64,000 nucleotides of DNA from NCBI GenBank assembly GCA_031580945.1, contig JAVLBT010000002.1, positions 1 to 64,000 on the forward strand. The letters run 5' to 3'. Every line of letters begins with the position of its first letter. The stretch's first letter is position 1. Below the pieces are notes generated by a model. It made no database searches, was not told the origin of the DNA, and saw only the letters and a program-made list of their open reading frames with translations. Below are positions 52,398-59,817 of the stretch, piece after piece. Origin of the DNA: Gracilimonas sp031580945 (lineage in GTDB: Bacteria; Bacteroidota; Rhodothermia; Balneolales; Balneolaceae). A program made the position numbers and the translations under genes.

Positions 52398-54413
52398 ATG
52401 GAAATGATGAAAAAAGGACTTATGATTATTCTGGGAATGATTTTAACCGTTCCTCTGATTGCGCAAAAAAGGCCAATGACGGCTGACGATGATCTAAATA
52501 TGGTAAATTTGAGATCTGCCATGATCTCACCTGATGGAGAATCGGTTGTTTTTGGTAAATCAGAGCTGGATTGGAAAGAAAATAAATACGAAACAAAGTA
52601 TTATTTCATTCCATCAGACAGCGGAAATTCTTATCAATACATCGGCGAGGAAGGAGCTTCGGATATGAAATATTCCCCCGACGGAAAGTATATTTCTTTG
52701 AAGCGCAAAGTGGATGATCATACGCAACTTTTTTTACTTCCAACCACAGGCGGTGAAGCGGTTCAACTTACAGAACATGATAATAGCATTGGATCGTACG
52801 AATGGTCGGCTGATAGCAAATCGATCTACTTTTTATCGGATGTACCTAAATCTGATGAAGAAAAGAAGAAGTATAAAGCCGGATATGATCAGCTTTTTGT
52901 AGATGAACCACCTAACGGGCAAAGAGAAGGAGACTGGAACCACATTTGGAAATTCGATATTGACTCGGAAGAGGAAACTCAACTAACAAGAGGTGAAATG
53001 ATCATCGGAGAGTTTACAGTTTCTCCTGATGAGGAAAAAATACTTTATACCGCTCGATTTGAGAATCGCAGAAATCAGAACAATCTTTCTGAGATCTACC
53101 TTATGGAAGAAGGAGACACTACTGCTGTAGCCTTGACGAACAACAAAGCTCCTGAAGGACAATTAGAATGGTTTCCCGATAATGAACATTTTCTTTATTC
53201 TGCTCCAAGCGATGACGATTGGGAACTTGTACAAAGCAAGCTTTGGAGAATGAATGTACTTTCTGGGGAACATGAAATGGTTTCGGGTAATTTCAGCGGT
53301 GAGATGTCGGGTTATTTCATTGATGATGATGGTGGGACGGTATTTTTCGGAGGTTTAGAAAAAACGAACTCCAACTTGTATTCTTTAGATCTGAATTCTG
53401 GAAGTGTTACACAACACACAGAAATTCAGGGCTCAATGAATGTGGTTGATTTTGATAAGGAAAGAGAAACACTGATCTACACATTCGAAGATATTCAAAC
53501 CCCACCGGATCTTTATGCTGCTAATATTTCGTCTTTAAATGACCCAACCAGGCTTACCAACATGAATCCATGGGTCACTGATAGTTTGCAGTTAGCTGAT
53601 CATGAGGTAGTAACCTGGGAGAGTTATGACGGGCTGGAGATAGAAGGAATAAAATATATACCTTCAGATACAGATGTAGATGAAGAAACTCCATTCTTGC
53701 TTCATATTCACGGTGGTCCAGCCGGTGTTTTTAGGAATTCATTTCGCCCGATGTATCACATCTACGCGGGACTTGGATATCTGCAACTTGCTCCAAATGT
53801 ACGAGGAAGCACAGGCTATGGAGATGAATTCTTACAAGGTAACATGAAAGATATCGGAGATGGAGATTATGAAGATCTGATGTCTGGTGTGGATATGCTG
53901 ATCGACCAAAATGAAATAGATCCAGATAAAATGGCGGTAAGAGGCTGGAGCTATGGAGGAATTCTGGGTGGTACGGTAATCACGAAAACTAACCGGTTTA
54001 AGGCTGCTTCATTGGGAGCAATGGTGTCAGACTGGTTATCTGAATATGCTTTAGGTTTCAATTATGATGTGAAACTCTGGTATATAGGAGGTACTCCATG
54101 GACAAATCCTGAAGGATACCGGGAAAGATCGCCCGCAACGCATGCAGAAAAAGTAGAAACCCCTACACTGTTTTTGCATGGAGCAAATGATCGTGTTGAT
54201 ACACCTGCACAAAGCCGAATTTTCTTTACCTATTTAAAAGACATCGGGAAGGTAGATACGCGTCTGGTAGAATTTAAGCGGGAAGGACATGGACTCAGGG
54301 AACCAAGAAATCAACGAGTTCGGTATACGGAAGAGATCAAATGGATCCAAAAATATACCTTGGGAGAAGAGTGGGAACCATGGGAAAGAAAAGAAAATGA
54401 GGAATCAAAATAG
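52398..54413 (+). CDS. S9 family prolyl-oligopeptidase-type peptidase
   Basis: The 671 aa exported serine peptidase has a signal peptide (KGLMIILGMILTVPLIAQ), an N-terminal beta-propeller with PD40-like blades (about 25-400; AMISPDGESVVFGKS, MKYSPDGKYISLKRK) and an alpha/beta-hydrolase domain (about 415-660). The catalytic triad is visible: Ser518 in GWSYGG, Asp598 in GANDRVDTP and His631 in EGHGLREP. It probably degrades peptides in the periplasm. Convergent with the small membrane protein downstream. Confidence 0.93.
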   Translation: MEMMKKGLMIILGMILTVPLIAQKRPMTADDDLNMVNLRSAMISPDGESVVFGKSELDWKENKYETKYYFIPSDSGNSYQYIGEEGASDMKYSPDGKYISLKRKVDDHTQLFLLPTTGGEAVQLTEHDNSIGSYEWSADSKSIYFLSDVPKSDEEKKKYKAGYDQLFVDEPPNGQREGDWNHIWKFDIDSEEETQLTRGEMIIGEFTVSPDEEKILYTARFENRRNQNNLSEIYLMEEGDTTAVALTNNKAPEGQLEWFPDNEHFLYSAPSDDDWELVQSKLWRMNVLSGEHEMVSGNFSGEMSGYFIDDDGGTVFFGGLEKTNSNLYSLDLNSGSVTQHTEIQGSMNVVDFDKERETLIYTFEDIQTPPDLYAANISSLNDPTRLTNMNPWVTDSLQLADHEVVTWESYDGLEIEGIKYIPSDTDVDEETPFLLHIHGGPAGVFRNSFRPMYHIYAGLGYLQLAPNVRGSTGYGDEFLQGNMKDIGDGDYEDLMSGVDMLIDQNEIDPDKMAVRGWSYGGILGGTVITKTNRFKAASLGAMVSDWLSEYALGFNYDVKLWYIGGTPWTNPEGYRERSPATHAEKVETPTLFLHGANDRVDTPAQSRIFFTYLKDIGKVDTRLVEFKREGHGLREPRNQRVRYTEEIKWIQKYTLGEEWEPWERKENEESK

Positions 54414-54441
54414 GGTAGAAAGGGAAATTTTACTTTGGGGA

Positions 54442-54651
54442 TTATTGGTCTCTTTTTGAGAGCCAGATAATTCCCCATATTAATCCAACCAGTGCCAATG
54501 CCACCCCGAATCCTCCAAGAAAGGCATAAAGGAGATAGGGTAAAATTATGCTGATCACAATACCGGAGATTACTTTGATTGGAGCAGCTGCGATAGCAGT
54601 AGCGCCAATTAGGGAGCTGAATATTCGAGCAAGACGTGAAAACATGATCAT
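54442..54651 (-). CDS. Small hydrophobic membrane protein
   Basis: The 69 aa protein is nearly all hydrophobic with two helices (about 12-40 and 42-64; YLLYAFLGGFGVALALVGLI) and a short basic tail ending SKRDQ. No family recognised. It lies alone between the S9 peptidase and the dus gene; its coding status rests on the clean membrane-protein composition only. Confidence 0.55.
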   Translation of the reverse strand: MIMFSRLARIFSSLIGATAIAAAPIKVISGIVISIILPYLLYAFLGGFGVALALVGLIWGIIWLSKRDQ

Positions 54652-54726
54652 TGGGTTTGTTTAAAAGGAGATCGTTAATACGTCTGGCTTGTCCAAATGA
54701 TTCAAATAAATAGACAATGATGTTTG

Positions 54727-55716
54727 TTATGCGACAGCATGAATTTCGGTCTCATCAAAGTTGAGTAGCAATTCCAGAATAGGACTCATTTCATCATGCT
54801 CCATAAGTTGCATCCGCAACTTTTTCCCGTTTCGAACCCCTTTCAAATACTGCCCGTAATGTTTTTTCATGATAATGACGCCATAGCGTTCTCCATGTTG
54901 CTGAACCGAGAGCCTGAGTTGTTCAGCACAAAGCTCTACACGTTGCCTTACACTTGGATCAGGGAGTAGCTCTCCAGTCTCCAGGTAATGTTTAGTTTGC
55001 TCAAAGATCCACGGATTACCGATAGCTCCCCGTCCGATCATTACGCCATCTACGCCGGTTTCCTTAAACATTTTTTCAGCCAATTCAGGGGATGTAACAT
55101 CTCCATTTCCAATGATAGGGATCTCAAGACCGGGCGTATTTTTAAGTTTTTTGAGCCATTCCCAGCGGGCATCGCCTTTGTATTTTTGGGCCCGTGTTCT
55201 GGCATGAACCGTAAGGGCCTTCACGCCAAGGTTCTGAAGCATCAAGGCCACTTCTTGAATTTTGATGGTGTTATCATCCCAGCCTAATCTGGTTTTTACG
55301 GTGACAGGTCGGTCTTTTACTGCATCCACGACGGTTCCCGCCATACGTTCCATCATAGACAAATCTTTTAAGCAACCGGCTCCGGCACCCTTTTTTACGA
55401 TCTTATAAACAGGACAACCAAAATTGATATCCACAAGATCTGGATTTTGGTTTACGGCTACTTTGGCTGCGCCTTCCATCGCTTCTTCACGTCCACCAAA
55501 GATCTGTACTCCAAAGGGACGTTCCATTTCTTCAAAATCCATCTTTTGCATTGCGATATCAGAGTCACGAATAAGTGCCTCAGAACTTATAAATTCAGTA
55601 AATACAATGTCGGCTCCCTTTCGCCTGCATATTTGCCGAAACGGGGAATCTGTGACATCTTCCATGGGAGCCAGAAATAATGGTTTTTCAGGAAGTTGAA
55701 TAGGACCGATGTTCAT
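54727..55716 (-). CDS. dus: tRNA-dihydrouridine synthase (DusB-like)
   Basis: The 329 aa FMN enzyme reduces uridines in the tRNA D-loop with NADPH. Motifs are LAPMEDVTDSPFRQICR near the N-terminus, PFGVQIFGG, the catalytic cysteine in VDINFGCPVYKIVKKGAGAG, KTRLGWDDN, ALTVHARTRAQKYKG and GVMIGRGAIGNPWIFEQ. The C-terminal helical domain is present. Best match is the DusB branch, but subfamily choice is not secure. Confidence 0.92.
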   Translation of the reverse strand: MNIGPIQLPEKPLFLAPMEDVTDSPFRQICRRKGADIVFTEFISSEALIRDSDIAMQKMDFEEMERPFGVQIFGGREEAMEGAAKVAVNQNPDLVDINFGCPVYKIVKKGAGAGCLKDLSMMERMAGTVVDAVKDRPVTVKTRLGWDDNTIKIQEVALMLQNLGVKALTVHARTRAQKYKGDARWEWLKKLKNTPGLEIPIIGNGDVTSPELAEKMFKETGVDGVMIGRGAIGNPWIFEQTKHYLETGELLPDPSVRQRVELCAEQLRLSVQQHGERYGVIIMKKHYGQYLKGVRNGKKLRMQLMEHDEMSPILELLLNFDETEIHAVA

Positions 55717-55805
55717 AAATAAATGGTGTAATTTTTTAAAATAATTAGCTAAAGATACAGCTTTTATGATGTTTTTTGAGATCTAATACAATTCGTTTTA
55801 TAAAT

Positions 55806-55836
55806 ATAAAAAGCCACGAAGTTTACTCCGTGGCTT
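55806..55836 (-). terminator. Intrinsic terminator of hsp20
   Basis: On the minus strand AAGCCACG (55836-55829) pairs with CGTGGCTT (55818-55811), followed by TTTATA. It lies about 25 bp after the hsp20 stop. Confidence 0.85.
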
Positions 55837-55861
55837 CATCTTTAAGATCTATTTTCGCGTT

Positions 55862-56320
55862 TTAATTAATCTTGATCTTTTTAGCGGCTTTTTCTTTTAC
55901 TTTTGGTATGGTAATGTTTAGGACACCGTTGTCATATTTTGCAGTAATATTATCTGCATTTACTGTATCAGTTGGTAAAGGCAACGATCTGCTGAATCTA
56001 CCAAAGCGACTTTCTACTCGATGATAGCGTCTTCCGGTATCATCCTCATTCAATTTTCGCTCTCCACTGATCGTCAAGAGACCTGCGTTGAAGCTAATAT
56101 CAATGTCATCTTTGTTCATTCCGGGTAGTGCAGCAGATACTTCAAATTCAGTATCGGTTTCATATACGTTCAACTCAGGAACAAATCCGGATGACCGTAA
56201 TCTTGGCCAATTCATTGCATCTTCAAACACCCCATCTATCCAATTGGATAGTTTAAGTGGTGTAGTAGTCGTTTCGTTGTCCCAAAGGGTAGGTGTATTA
56301 GAGTTTGTTCGTATTAGCAT
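55862..56320 (-). CDS. Hsp20/alpha-crystallin family small heat shock protein
   Basis: The 152 aa chaperone has an N-terminal arm, an alpha-crystallin domain (about 48-140) with ELNVYETDTEFEVSAALPGM, KDDIDISFNAGLLTISGER, and the typical RRYHRVESRFGRFSRSLPLP and AKYDNGVLNITIPK. The C-terminal tail is short and its I-x-I-like element is not clear. It has a very strong ribosome site (AAAGGAGG) upstream. The 210 bp upstream region has a palindrome at 56378-56395. Confidence 0.95.
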   Translation of the reverse strand: MLIRTNSNTPTLWDNETTTTPLKLSNWIDGVFEDAMNWPRLRSSGFVPELNVYETDTEFEVSAALPGMNKDDIDISFNAGLLTISGERKLNEDDTGRRYHRVESRFGRFSRSLPLPTDTVNADNITAKYDNGVLNITIPKVKEKAAKKIKIN

Positions 56321-56377
56321 AGGTTTTTCCTCCTTTTAAATATGGTTTTTATTTAAAGATCATAGGGTATAACCCAA

Positions 56378-56395
56378 GTCAACACAATGGTTGAC
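56378..56395 (-). promoter_or_regulatory. Candidate operator upstream of hsp20
   Basis: GTCAAC-acaatg-GTTGAC is a perfect 6 bp inverted repeat about 58 bp before the hsp20 start, beside GGGT-ata-ACCC (56365-56375). It is not a CIRCE element. A stress regulator site is plausible but unproven. Confidence 0.35.
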
Positions 56396-56530
56396 ATATT
56401 TAATGTTACAAATGTTGTGCCATTTTAGAATAACGAAAATCTTGTATGTCATTTTTTACAACCGAGATTACAAAATGACAAACAGGTTTGAAAAAGCGTC
56501 ATATAAGTTTGAAAACCGGTGAGAGCAACT

Positions 56531-57001
56531 TTATTCTGTTGCTTGTTGTAGCTCAGTCCTCAAAGAAGAAAACCAGTCCGTTAATTTTACACGTGCTTGC
56601 TCGTTGAGTCGGGCATCAGAATGAGTCCAAGTGTAGGAGGGAAGCGGCATTTCTTCAGCGTCAACCAGTTCAATGGCTTCTTCTAATTTATGGTCGGCCC
56701 GGTCGGGGGAATAGTCGGCCCATAGTGATAAATTTAATTCATCCCGACCTTCCTCTATATGATCCTGAAGCCACCATGACACAGGCTCAATATTTGAATA
56801 CCAAGGATAATTGGTTTGATAAGAATGACAATCGTAACAGGCCGATTGTATGATCGTGGATATTTGCTGTGGAGGTTGATGAACTGTTAGAAAATCCTTT
56901 GAAGTATCATATTCAGGAACGGTAGTATCGGGGCCGAAAAATTGTAGTATGATCAAAATAAGGGCAAAGCCAAGAAGTATTTTTGAGGAAAGAGATTTCA
57001 T
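56531..57001 (-). CDS. Exported haem-binding-domain protein
   Basis: The 156 aa protein has an N-terminal hydrophobic anchor (KILLGFALILIILQFFG) and a single c-type haem motif CYDCHS (about residues 55-60). SYQTNYPWYSNIEPVSWWLQ and ARVKLTDWF complete the Haem_bd family pattern. It is a periplasm-facing haem protein of unknown electron partner; the cbb3 oxidase is elsewhere in the window. It stands alone. Confidence 0.88.
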   Translation of the reverse strand: MKSLSSKILLGFALILIILQFFGPDTTVPEYDTSKDFLTVHQPPQQISTIIQSACYDCHSYQTNYPWYSNIEPVSWWLQDHIEEGRDELNLSLWADYSPDRADHKLEEAIELVDAEEMPLPSYTWTHSDARLNEQARVKLTDWFSSLRTELQQATE

Positions 57002-57087
57002 TAGGCTCCTTTTTTTGAAATGTATTATTAAAAAGGAGAAGAAGCGTGTAAATAATTATAAATGCAGATATTTAGAAAAGGACTAAA

Positions 57088-57461
57088 TTAATATTTCACA
57101 ATTTCATGCCCAAATGGGAGCAACGCCACAGTGGGCAGTTTAAAGTGCTGCTTGGCAAAGGGAATGCTAATAATGGTGATGAATAAAATCACCCCAAAAA
57201 ATAAGATGCGTGACCGCTATTCAAATTCCGCTTATGAGAATCCAAAAATATTGATAAAGAGGGAAAAGCAGCCATCTGCTTTTCAGTAATGATGGTACTT
57301 TTACCAAAGGGGAATAGGGAAAGTTTAGCCAGCTTGAAAATTTGAATTCCAAAAGGAAAACCAATGATAGTAAGGCACAGAATTACGCTTGAAATCAGAT
57401 ATTCTACGGCTAAAACAAGGCCACAAAAAAAGAACCAAACAATGTTCCCAGTGGTACTCAT
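57088..57461 (-). pseudogene. yccF: YccF-like membrane protein, frameshifted
   Basis: The first frame (57461 to the stop at 57189) encodes MSTTGNIVWFFFCGLVLAVE and IIGFPFGIQIFKLAKLSLFP, the first YccF repeat. The second repeat, FFGVILFITIISIPFAKQHF then KLPTVALLPFGHE, lies in another frame down to a TAA at 57088-57090. One added base in the T6/G4 run near 57190-57201 would join them into a 124 aa protein, the normal YccF length. The gene is therefore broken, or the run holds a sequencing error. YccF proteins are small inner-membrane proteins of unknown function. Confidence 0.82.
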
Positions 57462-57473
57462 GGCAGAGTGCTG

Positions 57474-57513
57474 ATAAAAAAAAGAGATACAGCTTTAACG
57501 AATGTATCTCTTT
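57474..57513 (-). terminator. Intrinsic terminator after the DUF302 gene
   Basis: On the minus strand AAAGAGATAC (57513-57504) pairs with GTATCTCTTT (57490-57481), followed by a T run. It ends the stress-gene transcript before the yccF relic. Confidence 0.88.
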
Positions 57514-57546
57514 GAAAACAAAGTAGCAGGTTATTTTAGTAATTAT

Positions 57547-57933
57547 TTATAATTGGTCAATCACTTTCTTTAGCATTTTGCGGACAGTATCTGCTACTTC
57601 ACCAAGCTCATTATTGTTGATTGCTTGCATAGAGGCAACAGGATCAACGGCCGAAACTTCCACTCTTCCATCCTCATGTTCCTGAACAATCACATTGCAA
57701 GGTAACATTAAACCAATATGGCCTTCAGCTTGTAAAGCTTTATAGGCATTAGGTGGATTACAAGCACCCAAAATGTGATAATTTCTAAAGTTGACATCCA
57801 GCTTTTTCTTGAGAGTTTCCTTAATGTCGATCTCAGTGAGCACACCAAAACCTTCCTCTTTTAATATGGCGGTAGTTTTTTCGATAGCTTCATTAAAGCC
57901 AACATCTAATGTTTTACTAAAGTGGTATGACAT
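57547..57933 (-). CDS. DUF302 domain protein
   Basis: The 128 aa protein is a complete DUF302 domain: GFNEAIEKTTAILKEEGFGV, TEIDIKETLKKKLDV, YHILGACNPPNAYKALQAE and LPCNVIVQEHEDGRVEVSA. These small alpha/beta proteins have an unknown ligand and are often found with redox or metal-stress genes, as here. It follows the dps gene after 55 bp. Confidence 0.9.
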   Translation of the reverse strand: MSYHFSKTLDVGFNEAIEKTTAILKEEGFGVLTEIDIKETLKKKLDVNFRNYHILGACNPPNAYKALQAEGHIGLMLPCNVIVQEHEDGRVEVSAVDPVASMQAINNNELGEVADTVRKMLKKVIDQL

Positions 57934-57988
57934 AGGGATTATGATTTAAAAATTGTTGATTATAGATTCCTTTAACGACGTAATGCAT

Positions 57989-58468
57989 TCAATGCTTGTG
58001 GGCATACGATGAATACATCCAGACAAGTTTCTCTTGTTCAGTAATGTAATCACTCATCATTGCGTTGGTTCCTTCGTCGTCTGCATTATCTGAAAGATCA
58101 AGGATTTCTCGTTGCAATGTTATCAACGCTTTGAAGGCGTTCAAAATTTCATCCACGGCTTTTTCTCCATCGGTAACTTTTAGGCTTTCCTTGATCAAGG
58201 ATTTAGAGACGTATTCTGAGTATCGGTGCTCTGGCGAAAAGCCAAGGGTGAGTATACGCTCTGCTACATCGTCAATCTTTACAAACAGATCGTTGTACAG
58301 TTCCTCAAATTTGAGGTGAAGCTCAAAAAAGCTTTTCCCTTTAATGTTCCAGTGATATCCTCTTGTATTTTGATAGAAAACGGTATAACTGGCTAAAAGT
58401 ACACCAAGTTTTTCGGATAGTTTTTTAGATTTCTCTTTGTCTAAACCAATGTTATTTAACGTACTCAT
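57989..58468 (-). CDS. dps: Dps family DNA-binding ferritin-like protein
   Basis: The product from ATG 58468 is 159 aa with GAGAG upstream; ATG 58483 would add five residues. Dps features are the ferroxidase-site segment QNTRGYHWNIKGKSFFELHL (His in GYHWN) and LKFEELYNDLFVKIDDVAER, then ERILTLG. Dps oxidises and stores iron with H2O2 and protects DNA. It is downstream of the OsmC and thioredoxin genes. Confidence 0.93.
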   Translation of the reverse strand: MSTLNNIGLDKEKSKKLSEKLGVLLASYTVFYQNTRGYHWNIKGKSFFELHLKFEELYNDLFVKIDDVAERILTLGFSPEHRYSEYVSKSLIKESLKVTDGEKAVDEILNAFKALITLQREILDLSDNADDEGTNAMMSDYITEQEKLVWMYSSYAHKH

Positions 58469-58488
58469 TGTCTTTTCTCTCATTTATG

Positions 58489-58944
58489 TTAATGTAATGC
58501 TGCAACTACTATTTCAGGCTTCAGCTTTATTTCTGTTTTGATGGACCGGGTGATGAGGCAGGCTTGTTCTGCTTTTTGTAAAATTTTCAGTGCTTTATCT
58601 TTTTGATCTTCATCTGTGATTATCAACTTTGGCTGTAATAAAATTTCAGTCATGGCAAATTTTCCAGACTCGTTATTCATAACGCCAGTTGCGGGTACAG
58701 TCAGTTCTTCGAATTTAAGTTTCGAATATTCAGCAATTGCAGTAAATGTGGTCATGAAACAACTGCTGACAGACGCAATGAAAAGATGCTCAGGACTCCA
58801 AATTCCTTCTACACCTCCGGGAAACTCAGGTGGAGTAGCAACTTCTATAGTATCACTCAGTTTGTAGGACTTTAGGGTACCTTTTCGGTCGCCGTCCCAT
58901 TTCAGTTCAACATTGTAATTATGTTCTACTAATTTGGCCATCAC
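58489..58944 (-). CDS. OsmC/Ohr-like peroxiredoxin family protein
   Basis: The 151 aa protein fits the OsmC fold: NYNVELKWDGDRKGTLKSYK, PEFPGGVEGIWSPEHLFIAS, and the two conserved cysteines in VSSCFMTTF (C62 region) and AEQACLITRSI (C133 region). It is likely to reduce organic peroxides. Its start overlaps the thioredoxin stop by four bases, which suggests shared electron supply. Confidence 0.9.
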   Translation of the reverse strand: MMAKLVEHNYNVELKWDGDRKGTLKSYKLSDTIEVATPPEFPGGVEGIWSPEHLFIASVSSCFMTTFTAIAEYSKLKFEELTVPATGVMNNESGKFAMTEILLQPKLIITDEDQKDKALKILQKAEQACLITRSIKTEIKLKPEIVVAALH

Positions 58945-59264
58945 TGCTCCAGCTTTTGTTCAATGATCTGTTTTAGTTGTGGCATCTGTACTACACCAGC
59001 TTGTTGCCAGAGTAATTGTCCTTTATGAAACAGGATCAGATTTGGGATACCCCGAACCTGATATTTGATAGCCACATCGGGATTACGTTCAGTATCAATT
59101 TTGATAATGTTCAGATTGTCGCCCATTTCACTTTTAAGTTGTTGTAAAATTGGTGTCATCATCTTGCAGGGTGCACACCAATCCGCATAGAAATCTACCA
59201 GGACCGGTGTGTCATCATTGATGATATCGTTGAATGATTTTTTTGTTGTTTCAGCTTGTGCCAT
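58941..59264 (-). CDS. trxA: Thioredoxin
   Basis: The 107 aa cytoplasmic protein has the active site WCAPCK in VLVDFYADWCAPCKMMTP, the cis-Pro in VRGIPNLILFHKG and the usual length of thioredoxin. It reduces disulfides, and here probably the adjacent OsmC-like protein. It is one of a compact set (DUF2892 membrane protein, thioredoxin, OsmC, Dps, DUF302), so thiol and peroxide stress is the likely theme. Confidence 0.94.
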   Translation of the reverse strand: MAQAETTKKSFNDIINDDTPVLVDFYADWCAPCKMMTPILQQLKSEMGDNLNIIKIDTERNPDVAIKYQVRGIPNLILFHKGQLLWQQAGVVQMPQLKQIIEQKLEQ

Positions 59265-59270
59265 GTTCTT

Positions 59271-59519
59271 TTACTTAACCTCAGTAAATTTGATTTCAGA
59301 TTTTTCATTTTTCGATAATTCCTGTTGCTGGGGAATTCCACAGGATTGCGCTACCATACAACCGGTATTAGTAACGGCTTGAAAGAAAAAAAATACACTT
59401 AAAAAGCCAGTTAAAATATCCTGATACCAAAGGGCCATCACAGCCAGAAAAATTCCAGCCATTAAGGCTACCCACCGCATAGTGTGCCAGTTTGTAAAAA
59501 GTTTTGCTTTCGTATTCAT
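59271..59519 (-). CDS. DUF2892 (YgaP-type) membrane protein
   Basis: The 82 aa protein has two transmembrane helices (about 14-30 and 35-52; WVALMAGIFLAVMALWY) with TNTGCMVAQSCGI after them, a cysteine pair like the C-terminal membrane part of YgaP rhodaneses. There is no rhodanese domain. Six bases separate it from thioredoxin, so it heads the same operon. Function unknown. Confidence 0.78.
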   Translation of the reverse strand: MNTKAKLFTNWHTMRWVALMAGIFLAVMALWYQDILTGFLSVFFFFQAVTNTGCMVAQSCGIPQQQELSKNEKSEIKFTEVK

Positions 59520-59650
59520 ATTCTTATCAGTAGATACTGTTTAATTGTGAAGAGCATATTAAATGGATTTTGAATAGAGCAGATAGTTGTTATAACAAGT
59601 TACAACATCCACACGATCCTCCCCACAAGTATCGAAAAAATTCGTTCTTA

Positions 59651-59808
59651 CCGTCCCTCCATAGGGACACAGGTTCTTGGAATTTATGACAAAGTTTGCT
59701 TGAGAAAAGATTATTCACTCTGGCAAGAATCGGTCTCTCTTTGGAGAGAGACCGATTTCAGCTTTGTCCCGAATTCTCGGGAAGAGAGGACCGTGGTGGA
59801 TTAAGCCC
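59651..59808 (+). repeat. Dispersed intergenic element, copy D
   Basis: It contains CCGTCCCTCCATAGGGACAC (59651-59670), CAGGTTCTTGG, TGGCAAGAATCGGTCTC, the GGTCTCTCTTTGGAGAGAGACC hairpin (59732-59753), GTCCCGAATTCTCGGGA (59766-59782) and GAGAGGACCGTGGTGGA, in the order of copies A and B. It fills about half of the 298 bp gap between the DUF2892 gene and the TonB receptor gene. Confidence 0.68.
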
Positions 59809-59817
59809 AAAATCCCA

